Below, piece by piece: positions 7,923 to 13,874 of a stretch of DNA of 19,966 nucleotides; the first letter of the stretch is position 1; every line of letters starts with the position of its first letter. Source of the DNA: Hyphomicrobiales bacterium (GTDB lineage Bacteria; Pseudomonadota; Alphaproteobacteria; Rhizobiales; Beijerinckiaceae); contig JAATEW010000310.1 of NCBI GenBank assembly GCA_015655535.1, positions 1 through 19,966 of the forward strand. The letters run 5' to 3'. The position numbers and the translations under genes are program-made. The notes below the pieces were generated by a model. The model was not told where the DNA came from. It saw nothing but the letters and a program-made list of their open reading frames with translations, and did not search any database.

Positions 7923-8053
7923 CCCTCTCCCTGTGGGAGAGGGTGGTTGGCAGAGCCAACCGGATGAGGGGTTACGACCGTGCAATTTGACAACGATAGT
8001 AACCCCTCATCCGCCTCGCATACGCTCGGCACCTTCTCCCAAAGGGAGAAGGT
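7923..8053. repeat. RIME-like compound palindromic repeat, copy 2
   Basis: A 131-bp second copy of the compound element. Ends: CCCTCTCCC/GGGAGAGGG (7923-7943) and CCTTCTCCC/GGGAGAAGG (about 8032-8052). Inner hairpin: GGTTGGC/GCCAACC around AGA (7945-7961). GGATGAGGGGTTA pairs with TAACCCCTCATCC. The inner hairpin bases differ from copy 1 but the stems are kept, showing compensatory divergence. Its right end touches the longest open frame of lysA. Confidence 0.75.
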
Positions 8054-8110
8054 ATGCGCGCCTTCGTTTTACGTTTTACCGATTTCGTCACTCAAGAAAA
8101 CGCGCTGGCC

Positions 8111-9376
8111 ATGCATCATTTCACAATGAAGAACGGCGTGATGCATGCTGAGGACGTCGATCTCACGCGCCTTTCGGCGGAGGTCGGCACGCCGTTTTAT
8201 TGCTATTCGGCGGCGACGCTGGCGCGCCATTACGACGTCTTCAAAGCGGCTTTCGATCCGCTCCCGACGCTCGTCTGCTACGCGCTGAAAGCCAATTCCA
8301 ATCAGGCCGTGTTAAAGATCCTTAGCCAGCGCGGCGCCGGCATGGATGTTGTCTCGGAAGGCGAATTGCGCCGCGCCCGCGCCGCCGGCGTACCCGGCAG
8401 CCGCATCACCTTCTCCGGCATCGGCAAGACCTTGCGCGAGATGGCCTATGCGCTCGACGAGAAGATCCTCTGCTTCAACGTCGAGTCGGAGCCGGAACTT
8501 CACGCGCTCTCAAGCCTCGCCGCGAGCCGCGGCCAGATCGCGCCCATCTCATTGCGCGTCAATCCCGATGTCGACGCCAAAACCCATGCGAAGATCACGA
8601 CCGGCAAGGCCGAAAACAAATTCGGCATTCCATTTTCCCGCGCGCATGTCCTTTACCGGGAAGCCATGAAGCTGCCGGGCATCCGCATCGAAGGCATCGA
8701 TATTCATATCGGCTCGCAGATCACCGATCTCGCGCCTTTCGACGCAGCCTTCGCGCTTGTCGCCGAATTCGTGCAATCGCTGCGTGCCGAAGGCGTGACC
8801 ATCAACCATATCGATCTCGGCGGCGGCCTCGGCATTCCCTATAATGCGCAGGAGGATCCCGAGAGCTATCATCCCGACCGCTATGCGGCGATCGTGAAAC
8901 GGCATTTCAACGCCTTCGGCTGCGAGATCATTTTGGAGCCGGGACGGCTGATCGTCGGCAATGCCGGCATTCTCGTCACCTCCGTGCTCTATGTGAAACG
9001 AGGCGACGCGCGGACCTTCGTCATCGTCGACGCGGCCATGAACGATCTGGTGCGCCCGACGCTTTACGACGCACACCATGATATTCTGCCCGTCCGCGAG
9101 ACACATGCGCCCGAGACAATCGTCGATGTCGTCGGGCCGGTGTGCGAAACCGGCGATTATCTGGCGCTCGACCGCAAGATGCCGCTGCCGGAACCGGGCG
9201 CGCTGCTCGCGGTCATGTCGGCCGGCGCTTATGGTGCCGTTCAAGCCGGAACCTATAATTCGCGGCTCTTGGCGCCGGAAGTGCTCGTTTCCGGCTCGGA
9301 CTTTGCCGTTATCCGTCCGCGCGGCACCTATGACGCATTGATCGGCCTGGACAAAATTCCGGCTTGGTTGAAGTAG
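8111..9376 (+). CDS. lysA: Diaminopimelate decarboxylase
   Basis: Converts meso-diaminopimelate to L-lysine, the last step of lysine synthesis; a PLP enzyme with an N-terminal alanine-racemase-like barrel and a C-terminal beta domain. With the start at 8111 it has 421 residues, normal for the family. Visible: CYALKANSN with the PLP Lys60, HIGSQI, the phosphate-binding loop HIDLGGGLGIPY, EPGR, and GPVCETGDYLA with the catalytic Cys near 345, followed by GAYGAVQAGTYNSR. The frame is open back to an ATG at 8054 that would add 19 unconserved residues (MRAFVLRF...) and would take its ribosome-binding site from the adjoining repeat. The start at 8111 is chosen because MHHFTMKNGVMHAE matches the family N-terminus, though its own Shine-Dalgarno is weak. 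Confidence 0.95.
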   Translation: MHHFTMKNGVMHAEDVDLTRLSAEVGTPFYCYSAATLARHYDVFKAAFDPLPTLVCYALKANSNQAVLKILSQRGAGMDVVSEGELRRARAAGVPGSRITFSGIGKTLREMAYALDEKILCFNVESEPELHALSSLAASRGQIAPISLRVNPDVDAKTHAKITTGKAENKFGIPFSRAHVLYREAMKLPGIRIEGIDIHIGSQITDLAPFDAAFALVAEFVQSLRAEGVTINHIDLGGGLGIPYNAQEDPESYHPDRYAAIVKRHFNAFGCEIILEPGRLIVGNAGILVTSVLYVKRGDARTFVIVDAAMNDLVRPTLYDAHHDILPVRETHAPETIVDVVGPVCETGDYLALDRKMPLPEPGALLAVMSAGAYGAVQAGTYNSRLLAPEVLVSGSDFAVIRPRGTYDALIGLDKIPAWLK

Positions 9377-9431
9377 AATAAGGCAGATACCGGCCACGCC
9401 GGGAATGTAATGGGGGCCGCAGCCTTCCCAG

Positions 9432-12170
9432 ATGGGCCTCGCGGTCTCATATCTTGACGACCATCGCAGGATCGATCGACGCGTGACAGGTTTGAGCGGA
9501 CAAGAGTCTCAAGACACAGGCTTAACGCCCGAGTCCGGCCGCAAATTACAGCGGCTGGTCATCTATGCCTGGTCGGCGATCTTCTTCGAACGGCTCTGGC
9601 GCGCGCTGGTCTTTCCGATCTGCGTGATCGGGCTTTTCCTGAGCCTCTCCTTTGCCGGGCTTTGGCTCGAAGTGCCGCATGGCGCTCGCATCGCGCTGGT
9701 GCTCGTCTTTGCCGGGCTTTTGGGATTTTCTCTGCTGCGCTTGGTGCGCATCGCGCTGCCGTCGCGCAAGGACGCGCTCGACCGGATCGACCGCGCCTCG
9801 GGCTTCGCTCATCGGCCGGCCTCGGTTCTCGACGATACGCTCGCCAATGCGAGCGACGATCCCGTCACGCGCACGCTCTGGGCCTTGCACAAGCGCCGCG
9901 CGGTACGATTCATCTCCGCCTTGCGCGTGGGTTCTCCGTCCCCCCGCACGGTCGAGATCGATCGCTACGGGCTCCGCGCCGCCGTTCTCGTCGGTTTGAT
10001 CGCCACGGCCTTCCTGGCCGGACCTGAAAAATACGCACGCATCGCGGCGGCTTTCGATTGGCGCGGCACGGGCATATCCGGCAGCGCCTACAGGCTCGAT
10101 GCCTGGATAGACCCGCCCGCCTATACGGGCAAGGCGCCGCTGCTTTTAAACCTTGGCGGCGCCGAGGCGCGGCAGGCCGATCATCCGCAAGTGATCGAAG
10201 CCCCCGCTGGTTCGATCGTCATCGTGCGCTCGTTCGGCGGCGAGACGGCAATCGACACAAAAGGGGCTCTGGCCGATGCCGCGACGGCGAAATCCGTCCC
10301 ATCGCCGGCGCAGCCGGCAAAACAGATCACGCCCACCCCCGGCGAAAACGAACACCGGTTTCTGCTCAGCGGCGATGCCGATCTCACCTTGCATCATGCG
10401 GGCGCATTGGCGGGCGCCTTCGAAATCCACGCGATCGCCGACCGGCCGCCGACGATCGCTTTGACCGAAGTCCCGAAAATCAATGCACGCGGCTCCCTCA
10501 CGCTCGCCTATCGCCTTGCCGATGATTATGGCGTGGCCAGCGCCGCGGCCGATTTCGCCAATCCGAAACTGGCGGACGGCACGGCCTTCACCGGCCGTTC
10601 GCTCGTAGCCCCGCCGCAAATCAATCTCGCGCTGGCGCCTGGCACCGGCGGCCTCGGAGATGCCGAGACGACGGCCGATCTATCCGAACATCCCTGGGCC
10701 GGATTGCGCGTGAGCATGGTGCTCACCGCCAAGGACGAGGGCGGCAATGAAGGAAAAAGCGAGCCCGCCGAAATCACGCTGCCGCGTAAGCCCTTCGCCA
10801 ATCCCTTGGCGCGTGCGCTTGCCGAACAAAGACGCGATCTCCTGCTCCAGCCCGACGATAGAAGCGGCGTCGAAACGGCGCTGAACGCCTTGATGATCGC
10901 GCCGGACGTCTTCGGCACCAAGGATTCCGTCTATCTCGGTCTCAAGGTCGCGGCGAACCGGCTCGCGGAGGTGAAGAGCGACGAGGATATTGTCGCGCTC
11001 GCCGCCTATCTCTGGGACATGGCGCTGCGCATCGAAAACGGCGATCTCTCCGAGGCCGAACGCGATATGCGCGATGCCGAACAGAAATTGCGTGAAGCGC
11101 TGCAGCGCAATGCCTCGCCGGAGGAGATCCGCAAACTTACCGAAAATCTGCGCGCGGCCATGGACAAATTCGTCCAGCAGCTTGCCCAGCAGGATCGCGA
11201 GCAAGGCGATGACCGCAATGCCGATCGCGGACAAGGCCAGACGAAGAACGTCACGCCGAAGCAACTGCAATCCATGCTCGACCGCATGCAGGATCTGGCC
11301 AAGTCCGGCAATATGGCCGATGCGCAAAAGGCGCTCGATCAATTGCAAAATATTCTGGAAAATCTCAAGACCGCCAAGCAGCGCAGCACCGATCCGCGCT
11401 CGCGCGAGACGCAGCGCGCGCTCAGCGATCTCGACCGCATGAGCAAGGAACAGCAGGATCTGCGCGACGAGACCTATCAGCAAGGCCAGAACAATCAGGG
11501 CAATCAGCCTCCGCGCAATGGTCAGCGGCGGCAGCAACAGCAGCAACAATCCGGCCGCAACAGCCCGCAAAACCCAGGTGGACAGGACGGACAGGATTCG
11601 GAAGACGACGAAGACGCTCAGATGAATCCTCAAGGCCAGCAAGGCAAGCCCGGGCAGCAAGGCCAGCAGAGCGGCAAAGACTTGCAGCAGCGCCAGGAGG
11701 CTTTGCGCCAAAGCCTCGATCAATTGCAAAAGCGCCTGAAGCAGATGGGCCAGGGCGAACAGGGGCTCGACGAGGCGCAGGGTGCGATGGAGGATGCTGA
11801 AAACGCCCTCGGCCAAGGCGAGAACGGCCAGGACGACGCCGTCGATGCACAGGGACGCGCGCTGGACCAGTTGCGCAAAGGATCGCAAAAGCTCGCCGAA
11901 AAGCTGAAGCAGCAGCAAGGCGAAGGCGAAGAGGAGGGCGAGGACGGCTCGTCCCAGCAATCCGAAGGCTCCGGCGACACGGACCCGCTCGGCCGGCCGC
12001 GCGCGAATTCAAACCATAATCCAGGATCGAACACGCCCTTCGATCCTTTGGGGACGCCCGCCGTGCAGCGGGCGCAGCGCGTTCTCGAAGAATTGCGGCG
12101 CAGGCTCAGCGACCCGAGCCGCCCGCACGACGAGATGGACTATCTCGAACGGCTGTTGCGGCGCTATTGA
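9432..12170 (+). CDS. TIGR02302/DUF4175 family membrane protein with Gln-rich coiled-coil tail
   Basis: A 912-residue protein of unknown function that I recognise as the large rhizobial family TIGR02302 (DUF4175-like), usually found after lysA. The N-terminal part carries three likely membrane segments (about 57-79, 85-105, 181-197). A predicted beta-rich region follows, with DAWIDPPAYTGKAPLLL near 223-239 and a second unit around the RPPTIAL and YRLADDYGV stretches. From about 540 it is strongly helical and charged. From about 675 to 840 it is low complexity, rich in Gln, Gly, Asn and Asp/Glu. It ends in a conserved-looking EMDYLERLLRRY. An envelope-spanning scaffold is possible but is inference. 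The ATG at 9432 lacks an obvious ribosome-binding site; GTG at 9483 or a nearby TTG are alternatives. lysA ends 55 bp upstream. Confidence 0.85.
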   Translation: MGLAVSYLDDHRRIDRRVTGLSGQESQDTGLTPESGRKLQRLVIYAWSAIFFERLWRALVFPICVIGLFLSLSFAGLWLEVPHGARIALVLVFAGLLGFSLLRLVRIALPSRKDALDRIDRASGFAHRPASVLDDTLANASDDPVTRTLWALHKRRAVRFISALRVGSPSPRTVEIDRYGLRAAVLVGLIATAFLAGPEKYARIAAAFDWRGTGISGSAYRLDAWIDPPAYTGKAPLLLNLGGAEARQADHPQVIEAPAGSIVIVRSFGGETAIDTKGALADAATAKSVPSPAQPAKQITPTPGENEHRFLLSGDADLTLHHAGALAGAFEIHAIADRPPTIALTEVPKINARGSLTLAYRLADDYGVASAAADFANPKLADGTAFTGRSLVAPPQINLALAPGTGGLGDAETTADLSEHPWAGLRVSMVLTAKDEGGNEGKSEPAEITLPRKPFANPLARALAEQRRDLLLQPDDRSGVETALNALMIAPDVFGTKDSVYLGLKVAANRLAEVKSDEDIVALAAYLWDMALRIENGDLSEAERDMRDAEQKLREALQRNASPEEIRKLTENLRAAMDKFVQQLAQQDREQGDDRNADRGQGQTKNVTPKQLQSMLDRMQDLAKSGNMADAQKALDQLQNILENLKTAKQRSTDPRSRETQRALSDLDRMSKEQQDLRDETYQQGQNNQGNQPPRNGQRRQQQQQQSGRNSPQNPGGQDGQDSEDDEDAQMNPQGQQGKPGQQGQQSGKDLQQRQEALRQSLDQLQKRLKQMGQGEQGLDEAQGAMEDAENALGQGENGQDDAVDAQGRALDQLRKGSQKLAEKLKQQQGEGEEEGEDGSSQQSEGSGDTDPLGRPRANSNHNPGSNTPFDPLGTPAVQRAQRVLEELRRRLSDPSRPHDEMDYLERLLRRY

Positions 12171-12182
12171 GCCTCGCCCCGA

Positions 12183-12231
12183 AAAGCCGGAGGAACCCTG
12201 GCGGGTGCGTTTTCGCAAAAGCGAAGGCTTT
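12183..12231 (+). terminator. Possible hairpin terminator after the TIGR02302 gene
   Basis: AAAGCC at 12183-12188 can pair with GGCTTT at 12226-12231, and TTCGC/GCGAA around AAAA (12212-12225) forms an inner stem. It begins 12 bp after the stop codon. There is no clean T-tract, so this is a weak call. Confidence 0.3.
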
Positions 12232-12315
12232 CCGGACCTTTCAGAGCACTCCATTCGGCATAGAGACAAATGGGATTGCTCTGCTCTAGACTAGAGTTAA
12301 ACTCAATCTAGGAGC

Positions 12316-12404
12316 CGTCATTGCGAGCGAAGCGAAGCAATCCAGGAACAAATGCTCCGAGCAGAAGCATGGATTGCTTCGAAGAGAAACTCTTCGCAAT
12401 GACG
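12316..12404. repeat. Dispersed palindromic repeat of the CGTCATTGCGAGCGAAGCGAAGCAATCC type
   Basis: Outer arms CGTCATTGCG (12316-12325) and CGCAATGACG (12395-12404) are perfect reverse complements; inner arms GAAGCAATCCA (12334-12344) and TGGATTGCTTC (12370-12380) are too. This 89-bp element belongs to a very common intergenic repeat type of Bradyrhizobium-like genomes. A shorter imperfect palindrome (AGAGCACTCCATT against AATGGGATTGCTCT) lies just before it, at about 12244-12280. Confidence 0.8.
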
Positions 12405-12443
12405 TCCCGGCCCTAGATTTCCTTCCATCACAGGCACGACCTC

Positions 12444-12635
12444 ATGCATATTTCCGGCAATTTCATCGTCGGCGTCGCGGTCTTCGTCGTGGCGCTCGTT
12501 CTTTTTGCCGGCCTCATCAATATGATGCGCGGCGGCAGTCCGGATCTGTCGCAAAAGCTGATGCGCTGGCGCGTCGGCCTACAATTCGTCGCCGTCATCA
12601 TCATCATGTGCGTGCTCTGGTTCCGGAGCAGTTAG
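12444..12635 (+). CDS. HIG1-domain small membrane protein (twin transmembrane helices)
   Basis: A 63-residue protein with two hydrophobic helices (about 7-26 and 45-60) joined by a short loop, NMMRGGSPDLSQKLMRWRVGLQ. The loop carries QKLMRWRVGLQ, which fits the QX3RXRX3Q motif of HIG1-domain proteins. Eukaryotic members (Rcf1, Higd1) associate with cytochrome c oxidase and respiratory supercomplexes; the bacterial versions are small inner-membrane proteins and a similar role is inferred. In Hyphomicrobiales this gene commonly precedes the cobalamin adenosyltransferase, as here. The ATG at 12444 is the natural start because the first helix follows directly; its Shine-Dalgarno is weak. A repeat separates it from the next gene by 201 bp. 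Confidence 0.88.
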   Translation: MHISGNFIVGVAVFVVALVLFAGLINMMRGGSPDLSQKLMRWRVGLQFVAVIIIMCVLWFRSS

Positions 12636-12654
12636 AGTCACGGACTTTCAATTT

Positions 12655-12768
12655 GCGTCATAGCCCGTCGAGAGACGGGCGTTCTTCCGAACGCCCTATG
12701 CCCCGGCCCTCCAGGCATCACCCGCCGAATTGTGCCTGGATGCGCGGATCTAGTCCGCGCATAACGTG
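12655..12768. repeat. Compound palindromic repeat upstream of the adenosyltransferase gene
   Basis: Contains two overlapping perfect stems that cannot form together: GCCCGTC/GACGGGC around GAGA (12663-12680) and GGGCGTTC/GAACGCCC around TTCC (12677-12696). A third stem is TGCGCGGA/TCCGCGCA around TCTAG (12741-12761). The block starts with GCGTCAT and ends with ATAACGT, as in dispersed rhizobial repeats. I found no B12 box, so I do not call a cobalamin riboswitch. Confidence 0.6.
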
Positions 12769-12783
12769 CTGAAATGTTTCCAA

Positions 12784-12806
12784 TTGAACATCCACCGCTC
12801 TGGAGC
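12784..12806 (+). repeat. Second copy of a 23-bp repeat tail
   Basis: TTGAACATCCACCGCTCTGG, continuing to 12806, matches 7853-7875 at 21 of 23 positions. Both copies lie in palindrome-rich spacers upstream of a gene, so this is a shared piece of a dispersed repeat. It lies about 30 bp before the adenosyltransferase start. Confidence 0.6.
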
Positions 12807-12836
12807 TAAGGCCCGAGCAAATCAGGATGAACGCTT

Positions 12837-13424
12837 ATGGTCGTTCTGTCGAAAATCTACACGCGCAGCGGCGACGACGGCACGACCGCGCTCGGCAGCG
12901 GCGAGCGGCGGCCAAAGGACGATCTGCGCATCGAGGCCTATGGCACCGTCGATGAGGCAAATAGCGCCATAGGACTTGCGAGGCTTTCGACGGCGGGGGT
13001 CGCTGAGCACACCAAGCTCGATGCCATGTTGGCGCGCATTCAAAACGACATGTTCGATCTCGGTGCCGATCTCGCGACTCCCGAGACCCCCGTGATCCCA
13101 CATCACGAGCCCTTGCGGATCGTGGCATCTCAGGTCACCCGCCTCGAACAGGAGATCGACGAGCTCAACGCCGAATTGGCGCCGCTGCGCTCCTTCGTGC
13201 TGCCGGGCGGAAGTCCCGCCGCCGCGGCCCTGCATCTCGCACGCGCGATTACGCGCCGCGCCGAGCGTCTCACCGTTGCGCTCTCCGCCGCGCCAGGCGA
13301 GGTCGTCGGCCCGCCGGCGCTTCAATATTTGAATCGGCTGTCGGATTTTCTGTTCGTGGCGGCGCGCTATGCCAATCGCAAGGGCGAAGGCGATATTCTC
13401 TGGGTGCCCGGCGCGCATCGCTGA
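12837..13424 (+). CDS. Cob(I)alamin adenosyltransferase, PduO/MMAB type
   Basis: Transfers the adenosyl group of ATP to cob(I)alamin, giving coenzyme B12, as needed for example by methylmalonyl-CoA mutase. The 195-residue sequence shows the ATP-binding N-terminus KIYTRSGDDGTTALGSG (6-22), YGTVDEANSAIGLAR, DLGADLATP, FVLPGGSPAAAALHLARAITRRAER (the signature helix with the Arg-rich end) and LNRLSDFLFVAARYAN near the C-terminus, so it belongs to the PduO/MMAB class, not CobA or EutT. The start at 12837 gives the usual short N-terminus; AGGA lies about 10 nt upstream. No cobalamin riboswitch was found upstream. Its usual neighbours in related genomes, as I recall them, are the HIG1 gene before it and etfBA after it; here a ferredoxin/oxidoreductase pair intervenes. 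Confidence 0.95.
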   Translation: MVVLSKIYTRSGDDGTTALGSGERRPKDDLRIEAYGTVDEANSAIGLARLSTAGVAEHTKLDAMLARIQNDMFDLGADLATPETPVIPHHEPLRIVASQVTRLEQEIDELNAELAPLRSFVLPGGSPAAAALHLARAITRRAERLTVALSAAPGEVVGPPALQYLNRLSDFLFVAARYANRKGEGDILWVPGAHR

Positions 13425-13478
13425 CCATCACTCCCCGCGCACAGCTTTTGGCTCAGATGGAATCATTCTCACCTGGGC

Positions 13479-13506
13479 TTGACAGAAGCCGTAACTGATA
13501 TGTTAT
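13479..13506 (+). promoter_or_regulatory. Predicted sigma-70-type promoter of the ferredoxin gene
   Basis: A perfect TTGACA at 13479-13484 is followed after 16 bp by TGTTAT at 13501-13506, a 4-of-6 match to the -10 consensus. Base composition becomes AT-rich here, unlike the surrounding genes. The -10 lies inside a near-perfect palindrome. Confidence 0.55.
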
Positions 13507-13518
13507 GTCATCACATAT
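13498..13518. promoter_or_regulatory. Operator-like 21-bp palindrome over the ferredoxin promoter
   Basis: Left half ATATGTTATG, central T (13508), right half CATCACATAT. Nine of ten base pairs are symmetric, the only mismatch being 13504/13512. It covers the predicted -10 and start-site region of the ferredoxin/oxidoreductase unit and is the kind of site bound by a dimeric helix-turn-helix repressor. No regulator gene is next to it in this window. Confidence 0.55.
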
Positions 13519-13558
13519 AAATGCTCTCCGGAGCCCTCATGAAAGGATAAAGCCCACC

Positions 13559-13861
13559 ATGCCGATCCTTACGATCAAGAATTCCGGCAAAACCCATGAT
13601 GCCGCGCCCGGAACCTTGCTCATCGATGCCATTCTGGCCGCAGGCGAGGACATCGAACTCAAATGCAATCGCGAAGCAAAATGCGATTCCTGCCATCTCT
13701 TCGTGCTTGAGGGCAAAAAGAGCCTCACGAAAATGACCCCCGCCGAAAACGCGAGGCTCGACGCCATGGTTGGCGTCGGATCGAAATCCCGCCTCGCCTG
13801 CCAGTGCTCGCTCGGCGAAGAAAACGTCACTGTCGAATTGCTGGGCGCTCTCTCCGGCTAA
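13559..13861 (+). CDS. [2Fe-2S] ferredoxin
   Basis: A 100-residue plant/adrenodoxin-fold ferredoxin. Cluster ligands are CNREAKCDSC, giving Cys36, Cys42 and Cys45 (C-X5-C-X2-C spacing, as in adrenodoxin-type proteins), with the fourth ligand in ACQC (Cys81 or Cys83; Cys83 gives the usual longer spacing). The segment between the ligands is unusual: glycine/alanine residues common in the family are replaced by Asn, Arg, Glu and Lys. It would be a small one-electron carrier. The gene directly downstream encodes an FAD/NAD(P)-binding oxidoreductase 13 bp away, so the pair probably forms an electron-transfer unit. The start at 13559 follows GAAAGGA by 11 nt and gives the family N-terminus MPILTIKNSG; upstream in-frame ATG 13505 falls inside the operator palindrome and is less likely. 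Confidence 0.88.
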   Translation: MPILTIKNSGKTHDAAPGTLLIDAILAAGEDIELKCNREAKCDSCHLFVLEGKKSLTKMTPAENARLDAMVGVGSKSRLACQCSLGEENVTVELLGALSG

Positions 13862-13874
13862 GGCCGGAGGCGCT

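Noticed and set aside
7161..8053. CRISPR array or IS terminal inverted repeats around lptM
   Set aside because: Only two copies, internally palindromic, with a normal chromosomal gene between them and no transposase or regularly spaced unique spacers.
10680..11960. Minus-strand frame of 426 codons rich in Leu, looking like a membrane protein
   Set aside because: It is the reverse complement of the Gln/Glu/Arg-rich tail of the TIGR02302 protein; CAG/CAA codons read backwards as CTG/TTG give false hydrophobic stretches.
12636..12836. Possible cobalamin riboswitch before the adenosyltransferase gene
   Set aside because: No B12-box (GCCACTG-like) sequence or riboswitch core was found; the structure is better explained by dispersed palindromic repeats.
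13498..13518. CRP/FNR-type site in the ferredoxin promoter
   Set aside because: One half contains TCACA, but the opposite half reads TGTTA and the spacing is 5 rather than 6, so it does not fit a CRP site; FNR-type TTGAT/ATCAA halves are absent.
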